5,941 nt of DNA from Candidatus Woesearchaeota archaeon (lineage in GTDB: Archaea > Nanobdellota > Nanobdellia > Woesearchaeales > UBA10200), in contig JAGVZX010000072.1 in the NCBI GenBank assembly GCA_018302185.1, forward strand, positions 1 to 5,941. Reading direction: 5' to 3'. The notes beneath the pieces were generated by a model. The model saw only the letters and a list, made by a program, of their open reading frames with translations. It did no database searches and was not told the origin of the DNA. Positions 1 through 5,724 of the stretch are shown in pieces. Position 1 is the stretch's first letter; each line of letters starts with the position of its first letter. Both the position numbers and the translations under genes were made by a program.

Positions 1-423
1 AGATACATGCTCTAAAAGATAAGCCACTTGCCCAGCAGTAAGAAATGCTCCTTTCTCTAAATCGATATTTTTGCGCGTCAGTCCATCAACTATGACTGGT
101 GTTGGATTATCTGTATTCTCTTCATCTTCAACGTAAACAAGTGTTTCCATCTCGCATAATTCAAATTCAGGAGGCAATTCTTTAGTTGCTTTTATGCCGA
201 AATACTTTTCCAATGCAGCAGGAATCTCTTTAGGCATGAAAAAAAGCCAGAGATTATAAGGAGAGAGCTTGATTTTTTTGTGCCTGTTCTTTCCAATCAC
301 TGGAACGCCATAATGCTCCAATAGCTCATTAAGGCTGTTTCTGGATTCAGGACTATTTATTTCAGCTTCTCTTAGCAGCTGCTCAAGATTCACATAACCG
401 TCATTCACGATAGCCAATACCAT
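1..423 (-). CDS. Partial unrecognised protein, N-terminal 141 residues (C-terminus beyond left edge)
   Basis: An open frame runs from ATG at 423-421 to the left edge without a stop, giving at least 141 residues. It starts MVLAIVNDGYVNLEQLLREA. The start is well supported: a Shine-Dalgarno match lies 7 nt before it and an in-frame TAG lies at 447-445. I do not recognise the family. Residues 10-40 look helical. They are followed by a basic patch (GKNRHKKIK, about residues 44-52) and an aromatic stretch (NLWLFFMPKEIP, about 57-68). An acidic, proline-containing segment (EDEENTDNP) near residues 99-107 may be a linker. No transmembrane segment or signal peptide is visible. It has its own promoter, so it is probably not in the same transcript as the gene ending at 531. 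That this is a real gene is fairly sure; its function is unknown. Confidence 0.75.
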   Translation of the reverse strand, partial: MVLAIVNDGYVNLEQLLREAEINSPESRNSLNELLEHYGVPVIGKNRHKKIKLSPYNLWLFFMPKEIPAALEKYFGIKATKELPPEFELCEMETLVYVEDEENTDNPTPVIVDGLTRKNIDLEKGAFLTAGQVAYLLEHVS

Positions 424-430
424 AATTCTA

Positions 431-438
431 ATCTCCTC
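431..438 (-). promoter_or_regulatory. Shine-Dalgarno site of the left-edge gene
   Basis: The minus strand reads GAGGAGAT, 7 nt before the ATG at 423. This is a strong complement to the archaeal 16S rRNA tail. It fixes the start codon and shows that this gene has a leadered mRNA, unlike several neighbours. Confidence 0.75.
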
Positions 439-495
439 ACTATCCTAATCGTCCAAAAGAATTACCTAAACCCATTTTTAACTAAGAATAAAGCG

Positions 496-508
496 TATTT
501 TAAAAATA
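496..508 (-). promoter_or_regulatory. Probable TATA box of the left-edge gene
   Basis: The minus strand reads TATTTTTAAAATA. Counting about 26 bp downstream from its centre puts the transcription start near 476. That leaves a leader of about 50 nt containing the Shine-Dalgarno site. The sequence is AT-rich throughout, so the exact box is uncertain. Confidence 0.4.
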
Positions 509-530
509 TGACGGCAAAATTTATCTTATG

Positions 531-878
531 TTACTCTTCAGCAACTTTCATCTCCTTTAATGCATCATCTGCAAATTTGCTGACTAGACCCAGATCGATC
601 CCTTTATATCCCTTAGATATCCTAAACATCAGCTCGGAATTTACCTTATTTACAATTTTTGTGCGGATGTAATCAATATCTTTAACAGGAAGACAATCCT
701 CAGTCGGATTTATCTTTTCCCTGTATCTCTTGGCAATTTCCAAGCTTGTGGCAGATTCTTTGACATATCTTTTTGCTATCTCTGGATTATCTATGCATCT
801 CTCTAATATCCTATGGACAACTGCATTGGACATATTTCCAATAAACAAATCAAGTAGCTTATTTCTGTTTTGAACCAT
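531..878 (-). CDS. Unrecognised 115-residue helical protein, probable partner of the upstream nucleotidyltransferase
   Basis: The complete frame runs from ATG at 878 to TAA at 531. The protein looks almost entirely alpha-helical, with likely helices at about residues 2-27, 31-55, 65-90 and 93-112, and no membrane segment. EIAKRY occurs twice (residues 33-38 and 47-52), suggesting a short internal repeat or two similar helical turns. It starts 41 nt after the stop of the AbrB-nucleotidyltransferase gene, with no clear promoter or Shine-Dalgarno site between, so the two are probably co-transcribed. Small helical proteins beside MNT nucleotidyltransferases are often HEPN toxins. The HEPN active-site pattern (Arg, 4-6 residues, His) is absent here: the only His is residue 22, with no Arg at that spacing before it. 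It could be a diverged HEPN-like protein, a binding partner or something unrelated. No function is assigned. Confidence 0.75.
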   Translation of the reverse strand: MVQNRNKLLDLFIGNMSNAVVHRILERCIDNPEIAKRYVKESATSLEIAKRYREKINPTEDCLPVKDIDYIRTKIVNKVNSELMFRISKGYKGIDLGLVSKFADDALKEMKVAEE

Positions 879-882
879 TGTT

Positions 883-900
883 ATAATCTTTATTGATTAT
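883..900 (-). repeat. Perfect 6-bp inverted repeat just before the 115-residue gene
   Basis: The minus strand reads ATAATC, then AATAAA, then GATTAT: a perfect 6-bp inverted repeat with a 6-nt spacer. It ends 4 nt before the ATG, where a Shine-Dalgarno site would normally lie and none is seen. It could be an mRNA hairpin affecting translation, a protein site, or chance in AT-rich DNA. Confidence 0.35.
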
Positions 901-919
901 GTTGCTATCTCTCTATCTT

Positions 920-1729
920 CTATCTCTTAATCCCAGCAAGTATCATCTTAAAAGTTTCGTCATAAGCTCTCTTATACTTTGCAATAAATCTCTTCTTATC
1001 GAGCAGGTTGTCCTTTATCTCCTTAACCTCTTTTAGCGAAAAAATGTTTTTTATCTCCCTATCAACATTCTCTTTGCTTATCTTTTTAGAGTGAAGAAAT
1101 AGCTTGATTGCAGCTAAATTCCTAGTGAGGTGATATTTCTCACTCCCATTCAAGATATCAAAATTATCTATCAAAGGCTTGCTTTTCAGGAGATGAAGGT
1201 CCAATACCTTATAATCAATCCTATCTTTTATCTTGTAGATAAATCTCTCTCTGGCAATGCATTTGCTCAGCAACATCTGGTACAAAGGATCTGTAGCTAA
1301 TCCTTCTATCAACGCATCATTTGCTATAACTATGATGTCTGCTTTTATGCCTGTTCTCTCCTGTATTTTTGCTTGAATTGGCTTTATCTCTGTATTGCTG
1401 TTGCTAATCACAACAATATCAATATCATTGAAGTTAAATCCATTTTCAACAAATGATCCTGTAATCAATATGTTGTCATAGCTGTCAAGATACTTGTGCA
1501 GCATGAACATTATCTCATCAATAATCTTTATCTTTATGGGCTCGATAGAATCAATATTATAATAGAAATATCTTTTATTCTTATCTGCATTATCTTCCTG
1601 TGTTTGTACAGCAGCATTTTCCAGGGGCTTTATGACTACATAGCTTCCGATGCTTAGGCCATGCCTGTTTTTTGGGATGTATATCTGGTCCATCCTGCTT
1701 CCTTTGCTGACCGTGCTTATGAGTTCCAT
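920..1729 (-). CDS. AbrB/SpoVT-like domain fused to MNT-type nucleotidyltransferase (269 residues)
   Basis: The complete frame runs from ATG at 1729 to TAG at 920. Residues 1-38 match the AbrB/SpoVT swapped-hairpin DNA-binding fold: a beta-strand start (STVSKGSRMDQ), the hallmark IPK at 18-20, then LSIGSYVVIKPL. After a polar linker (about 39-58), residues 65-150 form a Pol-beta-like nucleotidyltransferase core. Its signature is Gly-91/Ser-92 followed by Asp-102 and Asp-104 (GSF...NDIDIVV), with a third acidic residue at Asp-131 (KADIIVI). All the metal-binding acids are therefore present. Residues 150-269 are mostly helical. They contain RNLAAIKLFLH (203-213), which does not fit HEPN spacing. 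In characterised MNT antitoxins this enzyme type adds AMP to a HEPN toxin. Here the target is unknown, with the neighbouring 115-residue protein the obvious candidate. The mRNA is probably leaderless. Nucleotidyltransferase identity is firm; the AbrB assignment is by motif. Confidence 0.88.
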   Translation of the reverse strand: MELISTVSKGSRMDQIYIPKNRHGLSIGSYVVIKPLENAAVQTQEDNADKNKRYFYYNIDSIEPIKIKIIDEIMFMLHKYLDSYDNILITGSFVENGFNFNDIDIVVISNSNTEIKPIQAKIQERTGIKADIIVIANDALIEGLATDPLYQMLLSKCIARERFIYKIKDRIDYKVLDLHLLKSKPLIDNFDILNGSEKYHLTRNLAAIKLFLHSKKISKENVDREIKNIFSLKEVKEIKDNLLDKKRFIAKYKRAYDETFKMILAGIKR

Positions 1730-1749
1730 ATTACGTAATATTACGTAAT
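1730..1749. promoter_or_regulatory. Tandem palindromic operator, two copies of ATTACGTAAT
   Basis: Positions 1730-1739 and 1740-1749 each hold the perfect 10-bp palindrome ATTACGTAAT. They are directly adjacent and one helical turn apart, so a dimer on each would face the same side of the DNA. The pair fills the gap between the TATA box (1751-1759) and the start codon (1729), where a bound protein would block RNA polymerase. AbrB-like proteins bind as dimers to symmetric sites, so the encoded fusion protein is the natural candidate repressor. I saw no other copy in the window. Confidence 0.75.
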
Positions 1750-1750
1750 G

Positions 1751-1766
1751 ATATATAAAGGTTTCG
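1751..1766 (-). promoter_or_regulatory. BRE and TATA box of the AbrB-nucleotidyltransferase gene
   Basis: The minus strand reads CGAAACCTTTATATAT: a good BRE (CGAAAC, 1766-1761) followed by the TATA box TTTATATAT (1759-1751). The box centre is about 26 bp from the A of the ATG at 1729. Transcription should therefore begin at or within a base or two of the start codon, giving a leaderless mRNA. Confidence 0.8.
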
Positions 1767-1833
1767 GCAATTTCAGAACTTTTCTTTTTACAAATCTAGA
1801 ACAATATATCAAGGCGTCATCATCTGCATTATT

Positions 1834-3150
1834 TTAAGGAGTTTTTCTTAACATCGTCCTTGGGAAAGGGATCGCATCCTTGATATTGTCTAATTTACAT
1901 AGCCACGCAACAACTCTCTCAACACCCATCCCAAAGCCTGCATGTGGCACATTTCCATATCTCCTTAAGTCAAGGTACCATTCGTAATTATCTAATTTCT
2001 CTCCTTCTTTCTCCAACCCTTTTTTTAATGCTTCAAGATCAGTCTCTCTTTGGCTTCCTCCAATTATCTCTCCATATCCTTCAGGTGCAAGCATATCAAA
2101 ACACAATGTTGTTTTTGGATCTTTTGGATCAGCAGGCTTGTAGAATGCCATTATCTCCTTAGGATAATGCGTAACAACAATCGGCTTGTCAAAGTGTTTC
2201 ATCAGCTCATCTTCTTCTATGGTCCTCAAATCTTTGCCCCACTCAACATCCATGTTAGATTTTTCTTTCAAAATCTTAAGAGCTTCAGTGTAAGTGATTG
2301 TAGGGAACGGCAAAGTTATCTTTTTCAGTTTTTCAATATCCTGGCCTAACAGCTTAAGATCATCTTCATTATTTTTAACAACTTCCTCAATAATAAATGC
2401 AACAAGCTCTTTTGCAAGTTCACTTATCTTAGGAAGATCATACCAAGCACATTCAGTTTCTGCCATCCAGAACTCAGCTAGATGCCTTGAAGTTTTGCTT
2501 CTCTCGGCCCTGAAGCATGGACCTGTAAAATAAATCTTTTCCAATGCAAATATTGCAGCCTCTGCATACAACTGCCAGCTCTGGGTAAGGTAGCATTTCT
2601 CTTCGAAGTATTTGACTTCAAACAATGTAGCTCCTCCTTCGCATGCATTTGGTGTGAAAACAGGAGGAGAAAACTCAAAAAATCCTTTACTGCGATAGAA
2701 TTTATTCAATGCGCCAAATACTGTGCTTCTTACTTTCATGACTGCAGTAAGATGCCTGCTTCTCAGCCAGAGATGCCTTTTATCCAGTAAAAACTCAGTG
2801 CTCTGGTCTTTATTGATAGGGAATGTGTCGCTTATTCCTATGATCTTTATGTCTTTGACCTGTATCTCATAACCTGTAGGCGCTCTTTCATCTTTTTTAA
2901 TATCACCAACAATTTCAACACTTGCTTCTATCTGGAGCTTGCTTACCTTGTCCCATAGTTGTTCTGCAGTATTATCAGGACTGTTAGCAAGATTTTCCTT
3001 CTTCACAACACACTGTATAATATTTGAAGAATCTCTTATGACAAGAAATTTGAACTTATTGCTTCCTCTTTCACGATAGACCCAACCGCGGATTGCGACT
3101 TCTCCGCTTTCTTTACTCATCGCTTCTTTGATTGATATGAAATCTGCCAT
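1834..3150 (-). CDS. asnS: Asparaginyl-tRNA synthetase, archaeal/eukaryotic type
   Basis: This cytoplasmic class IIb enzyme joins asparagine to tRNA-Asn using ATP. Its 438 residues are a usual length for archaeal AsnRS. Residues 16-105 form the N-terminal OB-fold that reads the anticodon (VAIRGWVYRERGSNKFKFLVIRD). The catalytic core follows: motif 1 around 157-168 (FFEFSPPVFTPN), the substrate loop TQSWQLYAEA (189-198), motif 2 from FRAERSKTSRHLAEF (213-227) with Arg-214 and Glu-216, and motif 3 GFGMGVERVVAWL (405-417) with Arg-412. Asparagine rather than aspartate specificity is supported by QSWQLY in place of the AspRS QSPQLY, by AEFWMAETECAW, and by DMLAPEGYGEIIGGSQRE (352-369). The protein ends FPRTMLRKTP, typical of the family. 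The start at 3150 is supported by a TATA box about 26 bp upstream, implying a leaderless mRNA. The gene sits 1.3 kb from aspS but has its own promoter. Confidence 0.96.
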   Translation of the reverse strand: MADFISIKEAMSKESGEVAIRGWVYRERGSNKFKFLVIRDSSNIIQCVVKKENLANSPDNTAEQLWDKVSKLQIEASVEIVGDIKKDERAPTGYEIQVKDIKIIGISDTFPINKDQSTEFLLDKRHLWLRSRHLTAVMKVRSTVFGALNKFYRSKGFFEFSPPVFTPNACEGGATLFEVKYFEEKCYLTQSWQLYAEAAIFALEKIYFTGPCFRAERSKTSRHLAEFWMAETECAWYDLPKISELAKELVAFIIEEVVKNNEDDLKLLGQDIEKLKKITLPFPTITYTEALKILKEKSNMDVEWGKDLRTIEEDELMKHFDKPIVVTHYPKEIMAFYKPADPKDPKTTLCFDMLAPEGYGEIIGGSQRETDLEALKKGLEKEGEKLDNYEWYLDLRRYGNVPHAGFGMGVERVVAWLCKLDNIKDAIPFPRTMLRKTP

Positions 3151-3171
3151 AACACCAGAGAATATAGAATT

Positions 3172-3182
3172 TATTTAAATAT
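3172..3182 (-). promoter_or_regulatory. TATA box of asnS (leaderless promoter)
   Basis: The minus strand reads ATATTTAAATA, preceded by an A-rich BRE-like stretch (CTAAAA). The centre lies about 26 bp upstream of the ATG at 3150, so the transcription start should coincide with the start codon. No Shine-Dalgarno site is present in the intervening sequence. Confidence 0.65.
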
Positions 3183-3202
3183 TTTTAGTTGTTAACGATT
3201 GT

Positions 3203-3628
3203 TTAGCGCAGATCTGCAGATGGTGGCGTATTACCTGGGTCTTTTGGTTGCAGGGGTAAGACACTTGATACAAAATCCTCAATGTTGCTTCTTCCTTCTT
3301 CGTCTGCATTTTCAGGGATCTTACGTTTATTGCAGCGAGGAACAGCTGCAGCGTTTTCTAAGATAATAACAAGCGGCAAAGATTCTCCCTCTTCTGTAGG
3401 CGTACCTAAGATATGGCTTAGGCGTGGACACTGAACATTAGGGGTTGATGCAGTGCATAACGGCAGATATCCAGAATCAAATCTTGTCGCTAATCTCATT
3501 AGATAATCAATTGCTCTTACAGGATCACCTTGTGAACTCTTTACCAAAGACTGCATGTCTGCCATGGTCCTTTCATCAGGCCTTAACAAAAGGTATGTGC
3601 ATGCATGGAATAAAACATTGTATGGCAT
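3203..3628 (-). CDS. Unrecognised 141-residue protein between the two synthetase genes
   Basis: The complete frame runs from ATG at 3628 to TAG at 3203. I do not recognise the family. The N-terminal half (residues 1-50) looks helical and begins MPYNVLFHACTYLLLRPDER. The middle holds a hydrophobic strand-like stretch, LPLVIIL (84-90). The C-terminal third is polar, acidic and proline-rich (PLQPKDPGNTPPSADLR), probably disordered. Four Cys residues (10, 58, 67, 99) are scattered and form no zinc-finger pattern. There is no signal peptide or convincing membrane helix. By eye it is richer in G+C than its surroundings. That the gene is real is supported by a strong TATA box (3654-3662) at the right distance for a leaderless or nearly leaderless mRNA and by its lack of overlap with other genes. 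It could still be a chance frame. Confidence 0.6.
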   Translation of the reverse strand: MPYNVLFHACTYLLLRPDERTMADMQSLVKSSQGDPVRAIDYLMRLATRFDSGYLPLCTASTPNVQCPRLSHILGTPTEEGESLPLVIILENAAAVPRCNKRKIPENADEEGRSNIEDFVSSVLPLQPKDPGNTPPSADLR

Positions 3629-3653
3629 ATTATTCAGAACGTTTAATTGGTTG

Positions 3654-3662
3654 TATATAAAT
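3654..3662 (-). promoter_or_regulatory. TATA box of the 141-residue gene
   Basis: The minus strand reads ATTTATATA, after an A-rich stretch. The predicted transcription start is about 3631-3634, leaving a leader of 0-6 nt before the ATG at 3628. It lies directly behind the putative aspS terminator. Confidence 0.6.
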
Positions 3663-3663
3663 T

Positions 3664-3695
3664 TTTATTTTTAAAAAGTATCTGCAGTATACTTT
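3664..3695 (-). terminator. Probable aspS terminator: hairpin plus T-rich tract
   Basis: On the minus strand, just after the aspS stop, AAAGTAT (3695-3689) pairs perfectly with ATACTTT (3681-3675) across a 7-nt loop (ACTGCAG). It is followed by TTTTTAAAAATAAAAAT. A T-rich tract is enough for termination in archaea, and the hairpin resembles a bacterial intrinsic terminator. The stem is AT-rich, so its stability is modest. Confidence 0.5.
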
Positions 3696-3706
3696 GATCC
3701 CTCTTC

Positions 3707-5524
3707 TCACTTTTTCTTCACATTCTCAAATTTGATGCCAAGCTCTTTCAATTGCTTTTCCTCAACATCATTTGGAGAACCGTCCATAGGGCATTCTGCT
3801 GCTTTATTCTTTGGGAATGCAATAACTTCTCTGATGTCATGCAAACCTAACATAAGTGCAACTGTCCTGTCTAAGCCGATTCCAATGCCGCCGTGAACTG
3901 GAGCGCCGTACTTAAATGCCTCTAACAAAAATCCAAACTTTTTCTCTGCCTGCTCATGGCTAAGCCCAATAACTTTCATGACTTCTTCCTGTATCTTTGG
4001 GTCATTTATCCTTATGCTTCCAGAGCCTAGCTCTACACCATTCAGCACAAGATCATACTGTGTGCATTTGACTTTGCCAGGATCGCTTTGCAAATGAGAT
4101 AAATCCTCTTTCTTTGGCATGCAGAACATATGATGCGCTGGCTCCCATCTTTCTTCGTCTTCATTCCATTCAAACAAAGGAAAGTCAGTTACCCAACAGA
4201 ATGAAAAGTTTTTTGTGTCATGCTCCTCAATCAATTTTAAGTCATGGCCTAGCTTTAATCTTATCTTTGCAAGAACTTCATTTGCAATTTTAGGCTTATC
4301 TGCAACAAACATCAATGTGTTTCCTGCTTTTGCTTTTGTTGCTTTCAAAATCTTTTCCTGAATCTCTGCGCTGAAGAACTTTACGATGTTGCTCTCTAGT
4401 TTTAGCTCAGATGAACTGTGACCAGATGATTTTTTTCCTTCAGCATCTTTGCCTGTTACCTTCATCCATGCAAGGCCTTTTGCTCCATGCTCTTGCGCAA
4501 ACTTGATCCATGCATCTAATTCATTTCTTCCAAGCTCTTGCGGAACAACAATCACTTTTACTATTCCATTATGCTCGAGAATCGAGTTAAACACTCCAAA
4601 TTCACTGCCTTTAATCGCTTTGCTGACATCCACTAGCTCAAGCCCAAATCTTAAGTCTGGCTTATCTATGCCGTATTTCTCCATGGCTTCATCATAAGTT
4701 ATCTTTTTGAATGGTGTCTTTAGCTCAATGCCAAGCACTTTCTTGAAAATTTGTTTATACAATCCTTCTATCATCTCATGGACATCTGAAACTTCAACAA
4801 ATGACATCTCAACATCTATTTGTGTGTGCTCTGGCTGCCTATCTGCCCTTAAATCCTCGTCTCTCAAACATCTTGCTAACTGGAAATATCTGTCCATTCC
4901 TGCAACCATCAGTATTTGCTTGTACAGTTGAGGGCTCTGAGGCAGTGCGTAAAATTTTCCATTGTGCACTCTGCTAGGCACAACATAATCTCTTGCCCCT
5001 TCTGGCGTGCTTTTTACTAAGATAGGAGTCTCAATCTCAATAAAATCATGCGAAGTAAAATACTCTCGTACAGACTGCGCAACTTTGCTTCTTGTAATCA
5101 GGCGTTGCTGCATTATCGGCCTTCTTAGGTCAAGATACCTGTATCTTAATCTGATCTCTTCATTTGCCTCAGCTTTATCATCTATCTCTAACGGAGGAGT
5201 AAGTGAACTGTTGATTATCTCTAAGTCATCTGCAATGATCTCTATCTCGCCAGTATGCATCTTTGGATTTTCTAGGCCTTTGCCTCGATATCTTACTTTT
5301 CCGCTGACACGCAAGACATCCTCTCTCTTCAGATGCTCTGCAACAGAATGGACTTTCTTGTTATGGCTTGGATCAAAGACTACCTGTGTCAATCCGTATC
5401 TATCTCTCAGATCAACAAATATGACTCCGCCATGGTCTCTTCTTGCATGGTTCCAGCCGCATAAGGATATTTTTTTGTCTACATCTTTCTTTGTCAGTTC
5501 GCCGCACGTGTTTGTTCGTAACAT
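3707..5524 (-). CDS. aspS: Aspartyl-tRNA synthetase, bacterial type with GAD domain, possibly non-discriminating
   Basis: This class IIb enzyme joins aspartate to tRNA-Asp in the cytoplasm. Its 605 residues and domain order are those of bacterial AspRS, against about 430-440 residues for archaeal AspRS. Residues 1-105 are the anticodon-binding OB-fold (LCGWNHARRDHGGVIFVDLR). The core has motif 1 around 161-172 (FIEIETPILVKS), QSPQLYKQ (196-203) for aspartate, motif 2 from RCLRDEDLRADRQPEHTQID (218-237) with Arg-221, and motif 3 GIGIGLDRTVAL (546-557) with Arg-553. The bacterial GAD insertion lies at about 290-410 and includes HGAKGLAWMKV (346-356). The bacterial tail IREVIAFPKNKAAECPMDG (564-582) is present. 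His-31 and Gly-83 match residues associated with non-discriminating AspRS, which also charges tRNA-Asn. Such a gene in an archaeal setting suggests past transfer from bacteria. The ATG at 5524 begins MLRTNTCGEL, the usual N-terminus. Confidence 0.96.
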   Translation of the reverse strand: MLRTNTCGELTKKDVDKKISLCGWNHARRDHGGVIFVDLRDRYGLTQVVFDPSHNKKVHSVAEHLKREDVLRVSGKVRYRGKGLENPKMHTGEIEIIADDLEIINSSLTPPLEIDDKAEANEEIRLRYRYLDLRRPIMQQRLITRSKVAQSVREYFTSHDFIEIETPILVKSTPEGARDYVVPSRVHNGKFYALPQSPQLYKQILMVAGMDRYFQLARCLRDEDLRADRQPEHTQIDVEMSFVEVSDVHEMIEGLYKQIFKKVLGIELKTPFKKITYDEAMEKYGIDKPDLRFGLELVDVSKAIKGSEFGVFNSILEHNGIVKVIVVPQELGRNELDAWIKFAQEHGAKGLAWMKVTGKDAEGKKSSGHSSSELKLESNIVKFFSAEIQEKILKATKAKAGNTLMFVADKPKIANEVLAKIRLKLGHDLKLIEEHDTKNFSFCWVTDFPLFEWNEDEERWEPAHHMFCMPKKEDLSHLQSDPGKVKCTQYDLVLNGVELGSGSIRINDPKIQEEVMKVIGLSHEQAEKKFGFLLEAFKYGAPVHGGIGIGLDRTVALMLGLHDIREVIAFPKNKAAECPMDGSPNDVEEKQLKELGIKFENVKKK

Positions 5525-5548
5525 TTTATTGCAATAATACTGATTATT

Positions 5549-5569
5549 ATTAATATAATCTATTTAACC
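5549..5569 (-). promoter_or_regulatory. Probable aspS promoter region
   Basis: Two TATA-like sequences lie on the minus strand: GGTTAAATA (5569-5561) and TATATTAAT (5557-5549). The second is about 28 bp from the ATG at 5524 and would give a nearly leaderless mRNA. The first would give a leader of about 15 nt. No Shine-Dalgarno site is seen. The region is too AT-rich to choose between them. Confidence 0.4.
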
Positions 5570-5724
5570 AAGAATTTTCCATCTAAATATTTAAATCTTG
5601 TGGAAATAGGTTTTAGGTATTGTATATTTTTTATTTTTCATGTCTTTCTTGCAATTATCTTTAGTTTTTTTATTTGTCCCAATTCAGACAAACATGTTCT
5701 TATTGTCTCATATGAGTCCATAGG

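Noticed and set aside
531..878. Calling the 115-residue protein a HEPN toxin from its position beside an MNT-type gene.
   Set aside because: The Arg-(4-6 residues)-His catalytic pattern is absent. The neighbourhood alone is not enough.
2478..2678. Minus-strand 66-codon frame inside asnS.
   Set aside because: It lies in another frame within the catalytic core of asnS, which is continuous and conserved. No frameshift is present.
1834..3150. Archaeal AspRS as an alternative identity for the 438-residue synthetase.
   Set aside because: QSWQLY replaces QSPQLY, and the DMLAPEGYGEIIGGSQRE and FPRT regions match AsnRS rather than AspRS.
3208..3217. Palindrome GCAGATCTGC at the end of the 141-residue gene.
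   Set aside because: It lies within the coding end (Ala-Asp-Leu-Arg), has no partner elements, and a 10-bp palindrome is expected by chance now and then.
5007..5537. Plus-strand frame of 176 codons opposite the start of aspS.
   Set aside because: It is the antisense of the strongly recognised aspS coding sequence and shows shadow-like composition rich in Ser, Leu and Ile.
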